Shown here piece by piece: positions 1 through 8,931 of a DNA stretch of 64,000 bases. Every line of letters begins with the position of its first letter. The stretch's first letter is position 1. A model generated the notes under the pieces. The model did not search any database, was not told where the DNA came from, and saw nothing but the letters and a program-made list of their open reading frames with translations. The DNA is from Leifsonia sp. Root4 (GTDB lineage: Bacteria; Actinomycetota; Actinomycetes; Actinomycetales; Microbacteriaceae), in assembly GCF_001425085.1 (NCBI RefSeq), contig NZ_LMDN01000002.1:124001-188000 (forward strand), given 5' to 3'. The position numbers and the translations under genes are program-made.

Positions 1-595
1 CGTTGTGGTCGACGACGACATCGATGTCGAGCGCGTGCTCGAAGTAGTCGGCCATGTGCACGTTCGACCAGCCGAGGTTCTGCGAATTGAGGTTGATCCG
101 CGCCTCGGCGTCGACGAGGCCGGCGGCACCGACGCCGAGTCCGAGCGCCTTGCTCGGGTTGACGCCGGCCGTCTCCATGACCCGCTTCAGCATGACGACG
201 GCGAGGTCCATCACCTCTTCGGGCTCGGCCGGCAGCGGGAAATCGACCAGTTCGGATGCCAGCACGTGCGAGGCCATGTCGATGACACCGACCTGGAGCA
301 CCCCGGCTCCGATCTGGGCGGCGAGTACGAAGTGTTCGTCCGCGGCGAGGGCGACGTTGGTGCTCGGCCGGCCGAGCTTGGTCAGCCGGCTCTCCGGGGC
401 GACATCCAGCACCAGGCCGTCGTCGATGAGTTCGGCGACGACGTTGGTGACAGCCGCGGGGCTGAGCCCCGAGGTCTGGGCGAGTTCGCGGCGGGAGAGA
501 TCGCCGGTGCGCAGGAGCTGCAGGAGTACGCGGCGGTTGTGCGAGCGCACCGCCATGCTGCTCAGATGTGAAGCCCCGTTGCTTTTATTTTGCAT
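1..595 (-). CDS. ROK family transcriptional regulator / sugar kinase-fold protein (partial, C-terminus outside window)
   Basis: The visible N-terminal 198 residues begin MQNKSNGASHLSSMAVRSHN. A winged helix-turn-helix follows (about residues 20-75, with SRRELAQTSGLSPAAVTNVV), then the start of the ROK ATPase-like fold (GLGVGAAGLVDAEARINL). Proteins of this NagC/XylR type usually repress sugar uptake or catabolic genes and respond to a sugar ligand. I chose the ATG at 595 because it gives the usual ROK leader before the helix-turn-helix. An in-frame ATG at 556 is the alternative, and neither has a clear Shine-Dalgarno. An AT-rich inverted repeat covers the 595 start (582-610). The regulated genes are not visible. 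Family assignment is firm; ligand unknown. Confidence 0.85.
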   Translation of the reverse strand, partial: MQNKSNGASHLSSMAVRSHNRRVLLQLLRTGDLSRRELAQTSGLSPAAVTNVVAELIDDGLVLDVAPESRLTKLGRPSTNVALAADEHFVLAAQIGAGVLQVGVIDMASHVLASELVDFPLPAEPEEVMDLAVVMLKRVMETAGVNPSKALGLGVGAAGLVDAEARINLNSQNLGWSNVHMADYFEHALDIDVVVDHN

Positions 596-610
596 GTAGG
601 AAAAATAAGT
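582..610. promoter_or_regulatory. Inverted repeat overlapping the ROK gene start (candidate operator)
   Basis: Arms cttttatttt (582-591) and aaaaataagt (601-610) are near-complementary across a 9-nt centre and lie over the proposed start codon at 593-595. The AT-richness is exceptional for this window. ROK repressors often bind AT-rich palindromes near their own gene, so autoregulation is the inference. Confidence 0.4.
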
Positions 611-755
611 GACGCGCACGCTGCTGTCAATAGCCGCGGGCACAATCGGCCGAGGAATGTTCCGCGCTCACGTGGCCGAGCCTGCACCCCAGGGCGTTCA
701 AGGCACGCCGAAGCATCCCTGGCGCAATCTCAGCCAGAGGAGAGAACGATGCTAC

Positions 756-1355
756 TCAGCGCAGCACGCGGTACCGCACGTGGGTCACGAGCGTCGAGCT
801 CGATACCGCCATCTGCTCGAGCCGCAGATCCGTCACACCCTCGAACACCCGCTCGCCCGAGCCCAGCACGACCGGCGCGATGTGCAGCCGCAGCTCGTCG
901 ATCAGCCCGCGGTTCAGGAACTGCCGCACCGTGTCGGCCCCGCCTGCGATCGAGATGTTGCGTGTGCCGGCCGCTTCCTTCGCCAGTTCGAAGGCCGCAG
1001 CGACGCCCTTCGTCACGAAGTGGAACGTCGTGCCGCCCTGCATCGGCTGCGGCGAGCGCGCCTCGTGGGTGAGCACGAAAACGGGTGCGTGGTAGGGCGG
1101 GTCTTCGCCCCACCAGCCGGTCCACAGCTCTTCCTCCGGCCACTGCCCCCGCACCGGGCCGAACATGTTGCGCCCCATGATGAACGCACCGGCATCGACG
1201 ATCGATTGGCGCTCGGCCGTGTGCAGCTCCGGCTCCTCGAACATCCAGCGGTGCAGCCCCTCGCCGCCCTCACCGAGTGGCTCGGTCTGACTCTGATTCG
1301 GCCCGGCGCTGTAGCCATCGACCGACATGCCGATGTCGCACGTCACGTATGCCAT
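756..1355 (-). CDS. Dihydrofolate reductase-family protein (RibD C-terminal domain type)
   Basis: A 199-aa protein beginning MAYVTCDIGMSVDGYSAG, the typical N-terminus of the DHFR/RibD reductase superfamily. It continues with FIMGRNMFGPVRG and ends with an NAD(P)-binding part containing ISIAGGADTVRQFLN and LIDELRLHIAPVVLGSGERVF. Members are NAD(P)H-dependent reductases; the substrate here is unknown and it is not the folA type. The start at 1355 has a GAGGAG ribosome-binding site. An upstream in-frame ATG at 1442 would add a low-complexity leader and was not used. It stands alone, with the ROK gene downstream and the carboxypeptidase divergent. Confidence 0.8.
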   Translation of the reverse strand: MAYVTCDIGMSVDGYSAGPNQSQTEPLGEGGEGLHRWMFEEPELHTAERQSIVDAGAFIMGRNMFGPVRGQWPEEELWTGWWGEDPPYHAPVFVLTHEARSPQPMQGGTTFHFVTKGVAAAFELAKEAAGTRNISIAGGADTVRQFLNRGLIDELRLHIAPVVLGSGERVFEGVTDLRLEQMAVSSSTLVTHVRYRVLR

Positions 1356-1512
1356 CACCCACTCCTCACGGTTCGCCGCTCGCCGACGCGACGAGACAAC
1401 AGCGCACAACAACTGAGGGAATGCTCCTCGCATGCACCGCACGACACAAGAGGCATCGCAAACCCCTTGACGGCACCCAAATGGGGGGTCAAGGATATGA
1501 ACCGTTCGGCTT

Positions 1513-1557
1513 GTCGCTGTTCTGAACGTCGCTGTTCTGAACGTCGCTGTTCTGATC
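1513..1557. repeat. Three tandem copies of a 15-bp unit upstream of the carboxypeptidase gene
   Basis: The unit gtcgctgttctgaac occurs at 1513-1527, 1528-1542 and 1543-1557; the third copy ends in tgatc instead of tgaac. The array ends about 16 bp before the start codon at 1574, so it lies in the 5' untranslated or promoter region. It could be a regulator-binding array or simple slippage product. Confidence 0.8.
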
Positions 1558-1573
1558 GCCCCAGGGAGTGCTC

Positions 1574-4500
1574 ATGTTCCGTCAACTCGCCATCGCCACC
1601 GCCGCCGTGCTCGTCATCACCGGCGTCAGCGCAGCACCGAGCATGGCGAGCACACCGCCGCCTGCGCCATCCGATCAGCTCTCCGTCTACACGGGCAGTG
1701 TGGATGCCGCCGGGCTCGACGCCCTCGTCGACCTCGGCGTCGACCGGCACGACGTCGCGGCGACCCCGAGCGAGGACGGCGGCTTCGACGTGCAGGTGAT
1801 CCTGAGCGGCGAACAGGCCAGCGAGCTCGCCCAAGCGGGCACCGAGCTGGAACTCAAGGCGTCACCGGATGCCGGCCGCCGCATGCTCCAGGCCGAGGGC
1901 GTCTACCGCATGTACAGCGGGCCCGGCGGCCTGCAGGAGGAGCTCGTGGCCCAGGCGGCCGCGTTCCCGAAGATCGCGCAGCTGCAGGTGATCGGCCAGA
2001 CCGTTACCGGGCAGGACATCACGGCGGTGCGCGTGACGAAGAACCCCAAGGCCGGCAAGCAGGGCAAGCTGCCGACCACCGTCTTCATCGGCGCCCAGCA
2101 CGCCCGCGAGTGGATCACCCCCGAGATGGTGCGGCGCCTGCTCAATGAGGTGCTGACGAACTACGGCAGCGACCCGCGCATCACGGATCTCGTGAACACG
2201 ACCGAGATGTGGTTCATCCCCGTCGCCAACCCCGACGGCTACGACTTCACCTTCCAGGAGGGCCAGCGGCTGTGGCGCAAGAACCTGCGCGACAACAACG
2301 GCGACGGCGTCATTGGCACCGGCGACGGCGTCGACCTCAACCGCAACTACCCGACCCGCTGGGGTTACGACAACGAGGGCTCATCGCCGAACCCGGCCAG
2401 CGAGACGTACCGCGGGCCCGCGCCGGCATCCGAACCAGAGACGCAGGCGCTCGACGGCCTGTTCAAGCGCCTCACCCCCGAGTTCTTCATCAACTACCAC
2501 TCCGCCTCCGAGCTGCTGCTGCACGGCGTCGGCTGGCAGGTGGCCACCCCCTCACCCGATGACGTGATCTACGAGGCGATGGTCGGCGACGACCAGAACC
2601 CGGCCGTGCCCGGCTACGACCCCGACATCTCGGCCGAGCTGTACACGACCAACGGCGACACCGACTCGCACATGCAGGAGGCCTACGGCACGCTCGGATT
2701 CACCCCCGAGATGACGACCTGTGAGACGGTCTCCGACTCGATTCCGGATGACGCGTGGGAGTCCAGCGACTGCCTGAGCGGCTTCAACTTCCCGGACGAC
2801 GAGGGCCTCATCCAGGCCGAGTTCGAGAAGAACGTGCCGTTCGCACTGGCCGTCGCCGAATCGGCGCTCGACCCCGACGACCCCGTCTCGGTGGTCAACC
2901 GTGACGCGCCCGACTTCCAGGTCGACAGCTTCACCGTCTCCTACGGCGACCCGCAGCCGGTGGCCGTCGTCGCCAAGCGCACCCTGCAGAAGAAGGAGCT
3001 GCACTACTCCATCAATGGCGGGCGCGCCCAGCGCGGCAGCGTCGAGGAGTGGGCGGGCGGCGAACGCTACGGCTTCGAGAACACCGACTACTACGCCGAG
3101 TACCGCGGCACCGTCACAGGCGCGAAGCCCGGCGACAGCGTCGAGGTGTGGTTCACCGGGCGCGCGCATCCGAAGGACGCGAAGGGCAGTGCCGCCGCCC
3201 GCGCGGTCGAGAGCGAGCACTTCACGTACACACTCGCCCAGGACACGGGCAACCCGGCGCTCGTCATCGCCAACGAGGACTACACCGGCGTGAACCCCAC
3301 CTACCCGGCCGGCACGGCCGCACCGAAGTACCTCGACGCGCACGTCGCGGCCCTCGAGGCCAACGGCGTGACCCCGGACGTGTGGGATGTCGACGCGCAG
3401 GGTGTGCCGCATCCGCTCGCCGTGCTCAGCCACTACGACGCCACGCTCTGGTACCTCGGCGACAACCGGCTCACGCAGGACCCGGAGGACGAGCTGACCG
3501 AGTACGGCAGCCAGGAGGTGCCCGACCTCTCGGTGGCCGAGCGCACCCAGTACCTCACGCTCGCGCTCCGCGACTACCTCAACGAGGGCGGCAAGCTCGC
3601 CTACACCGGCGAGACGACGGGCTACTACGGCGTGCTGGCCGGCACGCTCGGCGGCATCTACTACGGCCTCGACGGCGCCCCCGATCAGCCCTGTGCCGTC
3701 ACCGTGGACCCCTTCAGTGACTGCCTCCTCTACGCCGACGACTTCACCCAGTACTGGATGGGCGCCTATAGCCGCACCCCGCTCGCGGCCAGCGGCGTCG
3801 TCGGAACCGCTCCCCCGATGGACGGCGTCTCCGCCCTCTTCGGCGGCCCGGCCACGGTCGACAACCCCGTCGACGAGGCCGGTGCGCTCTCCCCCACCAG
3901 CGCGACGCTGCCGGTCGAGGAGTTCCCACAGTTCGAGAGCGCGGCGGTCGCCAATTACACCGAGCCGCAGGGACCGTTCATCGCGGTCGAGGGCTCGTGG
4001 GCGATGGCCGCCCCGCACATCGACGACGGCTACCAGCGCCTCACGCGCAGCTACGACCTCAGCGCTCTGACGGCGGCGGATGCCCCGGCCTTCGCGGCGC
4101 AGTTCTCCTTCGACACCGAGGAGGGTTACGATCACGTGATCGTCGAGGCCCGCACCGTGGGCGGCTCCGACTGGACGACGCTGGCGGATGCCGACAACGG
4201 CACCCCCGGCGATGTGGCCACGACCAGCGACGTGCCAGCCGAGTGTGAGGCGGGCTTCTTCATGGAGGAGCACCCGCAGCTCGCGAACTACCTCACGCTC
4301 GCCAACTCGTGCCTGCCGAGCGGCTCCACCGGCGACTGGAACTCGTTCACCGGAACCTCCGGTGGCTGGGTGCCGGTCTCCTACGACCTCAGCGCCTTCG
4401 CCGGTGCGCAGGTGGAACTCTCCGTGAGCTACGTCACCGACCCGTTCACGGGCGGCACCGGACTCATCGTCGATGACACCAAGCTCGTGACGGCTGCGGG

Positions 4501-4735
4501 AGAGTCGGAGGCCGAGGGCTTCGAGGAAGGCCTCGGCGCCTGGACAGTCCCGGGAGCACCGGAGACGAGCCCCGGCAACGCCTCGGACTTCGTGCGCACG
4601 AACGGTCTGGGCGGCATCGTCTCGGCGGTCACCACCCCCGACACGGTGATGCTCGGTTTTGGCCTCGAACAGCTCGCCACCGATGCGGACCGCGCCGCCG
4701 TCGCCGGGCGCCTGCTCAGTCACCTGCTCGGGTAG
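1574..4735 (+). CDS. Secreted M14 family zinc carboxypeptidase with long C-terminal extension
   Basis: About 1053 aa. An N-terminal Sec-type signal peptide (FRQLAIATAAVLVITGV, cleavage near ASTPP) precedes an M14 carboxypeptidase domain at about residues 110-430. Zinc ligands are the HxxE of QHAREW (about 176 and 179) and the His of INYHSAS (about 309); the catalytic Glu is in GFTPEMTT (about 379). NPDGYDFT and DLNRNYP are also typical. The remaining roughly 600 residues resemble the beta-rich and MAM/jellyroll-like C-termini of large secreted proteases (VEGSWAMAAPHIDDGYQRL). It should cleave C-terminal residues of extracellular peptides. ATG 1574 follows AGGGAG; a GTG at 1568 is possible but lacks a ribosome-binding site. 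Confidence 0.9.
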   Translation: MFRQLAIATAAVLVITGVSAAPSMASTPPPAPSDQLSVYTGSVDAAGLDALVDLGVDRHDVAATPSEDGGFDVQVILSGEQASELAQAGTELELKASPDAGRRMLQAEGVYRMYSGPGGLQEELVAQAAAFPKIAQLQVIGQTVTGQDITAVRVTKNPKAGKQGKLPTTVFIGAQHAREWITPEMVRRLLNEVLTNYGSDPRITDLVNTTEMWFIPVANPDGYDFTFQEGQRLWRKNLRDNNGDGVIGTGDGVDLNRNYPTRWGYDNEGSSPNPASETYRGPAPASEPETQALDGLFKRLTPEFFINYHSASELLLHGVGWQVATPSPDDVIYEAMVGDDQNPAVPGYDPDISAELYTTNGDTDSHMQEAYGTLGFTPEMTTCETVSDSIPDDAWESSDCLSGFNFPDDEGLIQAEFEKNVPFALAVAESALDPDDPVSVVNRDAPDFQVDSFTVSYGDPQPVAVVAKRTLQKKELHYSINGGRAQRGSVEEWAGGERYGFENTDYYAEYRGTVTGAKPGDSVEVWFTGRAHPKDAKGSAAARAVESEHFTYTLAQDTGNPALVIANEDYTGVNPTYPAGTAAPKYLDAHVAALEANGVTPDVWDVDAQGVPHPLAVLSHYDATLWYLGDNRLTQDPEDELTEYGSQEVPDLSVAERTQYLTLALRDYLNEGGKLAYTGETTGYYGVLAGTLGGIYYGLDGAPDQPCAVTVDPFSDCLLYADDFTQYWMGAYSRTPLAASGVVGTAPPMDGVSALFGGPATVDNPVDEAGALSPTSATLPVEEFPQFESAAVANYTEPQGPFIAVEGSWAMAAPHIDDGYQRLTRSYDLSALTAADAPAFAAQFSFDTEEGYDHVIVEARTVGGSDWTTLADADNGTPGDVATTSDVPAECEAGFFMEEHPQLANYLTLANSCLPSGSTGDWNSFTGTSGGWVPVSYDLSAFAGAQVELSVSYVTDPFTGGTGLIVDDTKLVTAAGESEAEGFEEGLGAWTVPGAPETSPGNASDFVRTNGLGGIVSAVTTPDTVMLGFGLEQLATDADRAAVAGRLLSHLLG

Positions 4736-4786
4736 AGCTCTCGGCCGCTTCCCGCGAGCGGGCCTAGCCCAGATCGCGCTCCACTT

Positions 4787-6598
4787 TCACTCGACAAATG
4801 AGCGTGGAGCGGGCTCGGCATCGTCCACTGGAATGAACTGTCGAAGATGTTCCCTAAGACCTGGGTCGCACACGTAGACATAGGTTCCGCGAATTCCACG
4901 GGTGAGCAGAACGGTATAGATGTTCCTGATGAATCCCAGGAGATCGTCATCCGTGTACTTCTTCTCGAGAACGGCGTTGTTCTCCTTGCCCTTGATGTCG
5001 AAGTACGAATCTCGATTTACACGAACTCCACCGTCGATCGGATCCAGGTAGATATCGGGACCGATGATCACGCCGGCGTAGTTCAGGTCGTAGCCCTGGA
5101 CAGTGTGGATTGAACCCACTTCTTCGAGTGAGTTGGACGACGCAATCCAGTCGACCGCAGTGCTGTTCCAGCGGAGCTGGCAGCCATCGACCTCGATATC
5201 AAAAGCAAGCCTGTCCTTCTTCGACTTCCATTCCCAGGCGAATCCGGCAACGGTTCGTGCAAGCCCATGCTCGGCTTCCCGGAGGAGGAGCGTTTCCCGC
5301 ATCGCGGCGAGGCTGTCGAATAGTCGGAAATCGTAAGCCGGAAAAAGCTCCCGCCCAGCCAATGCAACGTCGCTTTGTGGCGAGCTGCCACCCAACAGCC
5401 GCCGAACGTAGCCGACGTAGTCCGCTCCGGCCTGAACTCTCATCTGCGATACAAGCGGGTAATGCCTGTGCGTAGATTTCGCAGTATCCACGAGCGAGTC
5501 AAACACCTCACTTGGAAGATCTGCCGGGCGAACGCTCTGCGCCGTATCGAGCATAAGTATCTGGTGCTTGCTCTTCGCAAGAATCCAATCGAGCTGAGTC
5601 TTCGATTTGTCGTCGGCGCCGAAGAGATCCACTGTGATATCCCGAAACGCCTTGTTAAGCACTCCAGACGGCTGATTGGCGCGCTGGTTTAGGCGGTGGG
5701 ACTCATCGACGATGAGGAGGTCAAAGTCGTGCTTCGCAAGCCCGACCTCAAAGGGGGTAAGCACCATGTCTGCGCTGAGGCCAGGAGTCCTGTTGAACAC
5801 CTTCCGAATCGACTTCCGGAGTGCTTGTTGCGGAATTACGAATCCGACCCGGGCTCCCGCGAGTAGATTCCGATTTTCTTCCACGAAGAAATCCGAGAAG
5901 AGTGAGTCTCCGTCGAGGTCAGCTGGGTGAATCTCCGAGGCAACGTCCACTAGTAGTTTCAACATGTAGATCGCCACGACGGTCTTGCCCGTTCCTGGGC
6001 CACCTTGGACGATCGTCGTGCTCGTCGTGTTGGAACTGAGGTCAGCGAAGAATCCTTCGATAATGTCTTCTACCGCAATAGCTTGGTCGTATGAAAGCGC
6101 CTTGAACGGCGACAGTTTGAACAGATCGCTGTTCTCGATCTCGGGAACGGTCCGCTCGAATACACCATCGTTTCGAAGCTTCTCGAAGACGTCCTGAAAA
6201 CGCAGCTGATAGCGGGCTCGATCAAAATAGTCTGCATCCGTGATTCCGACATTGCGATTCAACACCTGGTAGTGCCCGTCACCAGCGAGCATTCGGATCA
6301 GGTAGGACTCGAGATCGAGGCAGACGGACTTGTTGAAGGTGTTGTCCACGATGGCACGGATCGTCGTCAGATGAGCCTTCTCCGTGCCTTCAAGATGCTG
6401 TCGCATCCGGGCAACCGCGTTCAGAGACTCACCTACATAGACGTCACCCCGACGCGAGTCATTTCGCCCACGGCTGTTCGGTTTGGCGTTATCCAGGACG
6501 TAGACAACGGGCCAGTTGCTGCTGCGCTTGTCGAGAGAGGACCATTCCCGAACCGATTCCCGATTGAAATCGAATTGAGCGATGTCAAAGGGCGTCAT
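4787..6598 (-). CDS. GIY-YIG nuclease domain fused to DUF2075 (Schlafen group 3-like) helicase/ATPase
   Basis: 603 aa. The N-terminus has a GIY-YIG-like module (VVYVL at 31-35, DVYVGES at 52-58, conserved Arg in ARMRQH near 64-66, Glu in LESYLI near 97). A DUF2075 P-loop domain follows, with Walker A GGPGTGKT (199-206), Walker B-type DESH (298-301) and late motifs IHTVQGYDLNYAGVIIGPD and LLTRGIRGTYVYVCD. The combination suggests an ATP-driven nucleic-acid enzyme that can nick its target. Its start overlaps the end of the upstream MazG-like gene by 14 nt, so the two are probably translated together. Base composition is visibly less GC-rich than the flanking carboxypeptidase, suggesting transfer. 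A phage-defence role is inferred from domain type and neighbours, not demonstrated. Confidence 0.85.
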   Translation of the reverse strand: MTPFDIAQFDFNRESVREWSSLDKRSSNWPVVYVLDNAKPNSRGRNDSRRGDVYVGESLNAVARMRQHLEGTEKAHLTTIRAIVDNTFNKSVCLDLESYLIRMLAGDGHYQVLNRNVGITDADYFDRARYQLRFQDVFEKLRNDGVFERTVPEIENSDLFKLSPFKALSYDQAIAVEDIIEGFFADLSSNTTSTTIVQGGPGTGKTVVAIYMLKLLVDVASEIHPADLDGDSLFSDFFVEENRNLLAGARVGFVIPQQALRKSIRKVFNRTPGLSADMVLTPFEVGLAKHDFDLLIVDESHRLNQRANQPSGVLNKAFRDITVDLFGADDKSKTQLDWILAKSKHQILMLDTAQSVRPADLPSEVFDSLVDTAKSTHRHYPLVSQMRVQAGADYVGYVRRLLGGSSPQSDVALAGRELFPAYDFRLFDSLAAMRETLLLREAEHGLARTVAGFAWEWKSKKDRLAFDIEVDGCQLRWNSTAVDWIASSNSLEEVGSIHTVQGYDLNYAGVIIGPDIYLDPIDGGVRVNRDSYFDIKGKENNAVLEKKYTDDDLLGFIRNIYTVLLTRGIRGTYVYVCDPGLREHLRQFIPVDDAEPAPRSFVE

Positions 6599-6905
6599 AT
6601 TTGGTGCTTCGCCCCCGCGATTTGTCCACTGGATACTTTTCGCGCGTCAGCGCGAGCTTGTCGAGAATGATCTGGCCCGGGTCTACGCCGATGCGCTCAG
6701 CGAGCATGTAGCAATACGTGAGCACGTCCGCGAGCTCCCCCTGGACACGTTCGACGTCGGCGTCAGCATTCCACTGGAAACACTCGAGTAGCTCTCCGGC
6801 CTCAATCGCAATGCTCTTCGCGAGATTCTCAGGAGTGTGGAATTGCGCCCATTCACGCTCAGCGACAAACGCCGCGATCTCGTCACGGACATGCGGTTCG
6901 GTCAT
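6585..6905 (-). CDS. MazG-like nucleotide pyrophosphohydrolase
   Basis: 106 aa. The all-alpha MazG/dCTPase-type signature is visible: ExxE (residues 35-38 in IEAGELLE) followed by ExxD (57-60 in GELADVL), which bind Mg2+. Family members hydrolyse (d)NTPs to NMP and pyrophosphate; whether the substrate is a normal, damaged or phage-modified nucleotide cannot be told. The C-terminus overlaps the GIY-YIG/DUF2075 gene by 14 nt, making a two-gene unit. ATG at 6905 gives the full domain; the ribosome-binding site is weak. Confidence 0.88.
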   Translation of the reverse strand: MTEPHVRDEIAAFVAEREWAQFHTPENLAKSIAIEAGELLECFQWNADADVERVQGELADVLTYCYMLAERIGVDPGQIILDKLALTREKYPVDKSRGRSTKYDAL

Positions 6906-6975
6906 GTCGCCAACCTAGCAGTGGCCACACCACCGCGCGGCGGAGCGGCGCAGTGCTCGTGTCTTGATGAGTCGT

Positions 6976-7857
6976 TCAAGAGGCTGATGGAAGCCAGAGG
7001 TTGCGGTGATAGCGCACGTTCTCTAGCTCAACCTTGTGAGCCCGATACCAGCGGAGGTCACCAACCACCGTCATCCCTCTGGTCTCGGCGATCGTCAAGT
7101 CATCCAAAATCACCATGCCGCCGTAATCCAGCTGAGTGTGATGGTTCGGACAGAGGCACAACAGGTTCGTTGTCAGGTCTGCACCGAGATGCGGCCGTCC
7201 CAACGGGCGAACGTGTGCGCCTTCGGCATATTTGCGGTCGCCGAAAGCAGGAATGACTTCGCCGCAAACCTGACAGGCGAAATCATAGAGCTTCTTGATC
7301 TGACGCGCGACTTCGGAGTCTCGGACACGTCGACTGACGATTGAATCAGCAAAGGCGGGATCGGTCTCAACTGAGCTACGTGGCTCAAGCGGCGGTTGCG
7401 CCTCGACCCGATCTAGCCGAAAACGCACGATCTGGAATCCGTCGATCCCTACCTGCATCCACCAATCGGTCACTGAGTAAAGGCCCGAGTATAGATAGCC
7501 GGCCGGAGGCGCGAATGGAGATCCGCGGTGTCGACCGCGGACGACGCGCACCGGAAGCCCTTGGACCATGCTCGTGATTAGCCCCGCGTTTCCGGGTGCA
7601 GTTGGATCCTGGTCACGAACCTGGCGCGAGGAGTTCGCATCCTTGCCCCCATGCCCGGTGTACATGAGGTAGTCACCGTGATCTTCGTCGTCGATGTACC
7701 CGCCGGAGATCACGACCGAGTCGGCACCGGCCGCACCTGTGCCGCTGATCCCAGACTGAGTCGGGCGGTGGACGTTTGCCTCGTGGAGTTCCCGTCGGTT
7801 AACAAACAGTTGCCCCACGCGCACTCCGTCCGGCGTGCCAAAGAACCTCTGCCGCAT
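6976..7857 (-). CDS. SRA/YDG domain plus HNH endonuclease (modification-dependent restriction type)
   Basis: 293 aa. Residues about 1-150 form a YDG/SRA domain (SGGYIDDEDHGDYLMYTGHG, then GLYSVTDWWMQVG), the fold that flips out and reads 5-methylcytosine. Residues about 190-250 form an HNH nuclease with CQVCG (Cys195/198), the AEGAHVRPLG histidine (215) and CPNHHTQLD. SRA-HNH proteins are type IV-like restriction enzymes that cut DNA carrying modified cytosines. The start at 7857 has GGGGGAG 9 nt upstream; an upstream in-frame ATG at 7923 is not supported. It lies in the same orientation behind the MazG/DUF2075 pair in an AT-richer block. Confidence 0.9.
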   Translation of the reverse strand: MRQRFFGTPDGVRVGQLFVNRRELHEANVHRPTQSGISGTGAAGADSVVISGGYIDDEDHGDYLMYTGHGGKDANSSRQVRDQDPTAPGNAGLITSMVQGLPVRVVRGRHRGSPFAPPAGYLYSGLYSVTDWWMQVGIDGFQIVRFRLDRVEAQPPLEPRSSVETDPAFADSIVSRRVRDSEVARQIKKLYDFACQVCGEVIPAFGDRKYAEGAHVRPLGRPHLGADLTTNLLCLCPNHHTQLDYGGMVILDDLTIAETRGMTVVGDLRWYRAHKVELENVRYHRNLWLPSAS

Positions 7858-8026
7858 CGCAACGTCTCCCCCGTTTCGAGCCAGCCTATTGGACTGGCAA
7901 GGCTGCATTGATCGAGTCGGCATCCCCAGTTCAGGCCACGCGCTCGCACCAAGCGCACCCCAGGTTGCGCTAGAAGACGCACCGAGGCGATCGAGAGCCG
8001 TGCGGTTTCGGCCGCGACCCGTTCAG

Positions 8027-8842
8027 CTAGCCAGCCAACGCACCAAACACCAGTGGGAAAAGCGTCGGCAGCTGTGCCAACGCGCCGATGGCGAGCGCAA
8101 GCAGGGCGGCCATCCCCGCGAACGCCCAGAGTCGGCGTCGGCACCGGGCAGCGCGGACTTGATCGTGCAGCTCCGCGAACTGGCGCCGAGCTTCGGCGGG
8201 GTCGCCGGTATCCGTCGCACGCCAGAGGGTGGGGTCGTCGATGACAGTCAGAAGATCCGAGACGGCGTCGGAGCTGAGCGTTTCGGGTTGCTGCTTCAGC
8301 CAGCGGCGCACCTCGTGCGAGTTGAGCACGCGCACTCGCTCCGGCCGAACCTTCACCATGATGCGCTTCGGGTCGACGACCACGATCAGCGGGTGCACGG
8401 GCACGTGGTGCGGCATCCGCTCGCCCAGGAGGCGCGCGAGACGAGCCGACTCCCCCTCGGCGTTGCGGATGTACTGTTGGCGCTGCCCGTCGACGAGCAT
8501 GGTGCGCCCGGCGACCCAGATGCTCTTGCCGGCGTGGTGCTTTGTGTTGATGGTGAAGACCCCACCGGGCCCGACGACCACGTGGTCGATGTCGGATTCC
8601 TTGGTGCGGACGGGCAGCGCGTGGCGGGCGGACCAACCCTCCGGAAGGCGTTCGAGGATGTCTCCGACGGCGATCTCGCCGACCGCGCCGAGGTACCAGG
8701 GGCGTGCGTCGTCCGACAGCGGACAGCTCCCGAAGAAACGCTGCACGGAGGTGCGGGGCGCCACGCCGAGCTGCCTTCGCAGTGTCTCGTCGATGACGAG
8801 CTGTCCCGCGAATCGATCGCGCATTGTTGCGGCAGTCGCCAT
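8027..8842 (-). CDS. NERD-domain membrane-anchored protein
   Basis: 271 aa. A nuclease-related domain (NERD) covers about 45-180, with GAVGEIAVGDIL (Glu56), ESDIDHVVVGPGGVFTINTK (Asp86, Lys101) and VVVDPKRIMVKV. The usual ExK of this PD-(D/E)xK fold reads NTK here. A single hydrophobic segment (about 235-265) near the C-terminus should anchor it in the membrane. The core is very similar to that of the protein at 29119-30600. The start at 8842 follows AGGGGAG at short spacing; ATG 8824 is an alternative. Function is unknown; NERD proteins are suspected to process nucleic acid. Confidence 0.8.
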   Translation of the reverse strand: MATAATMRDRFAGQLVIDETLRRQLGVAPRTSVQRFFGSCPLSDDARPWYLGAVGEIAVGDILERLPEGWSARHALPVRTKESDIDHVVVGPGGVFTINTKHHAGKSIWVAGRTMLVDGQRQQYIRNAEGESARLARLLGERMPHHVPVHPLIVVVDPKRIMVKVRPERVRVLNSHEVRRWLKQQPETLSSDAVSDLLTVIDDPTLWRATDTGDPAEARRQFAELHDQVRAARCRRRLWAFAGMAALLALAIGALAQLPTLFPLVFGALAG

Positions 8843-8931
8843 CGGCTCCCCTGAGAGTTTCTCAGTCACAGTAGCCCGCGCCGAGCCCGCACAGGCACCC
8901 CCCGAACGGGGAGTTCGGCCGATGCTCGCTC

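Noticed and set aside
2552-4723. Long open frame antisense to the carboxypeptidase
   Set aside because: It is a codon-bias shadow: Arg/Gly/Val-rich, no domain, while the sense frame has a complete peptidase.
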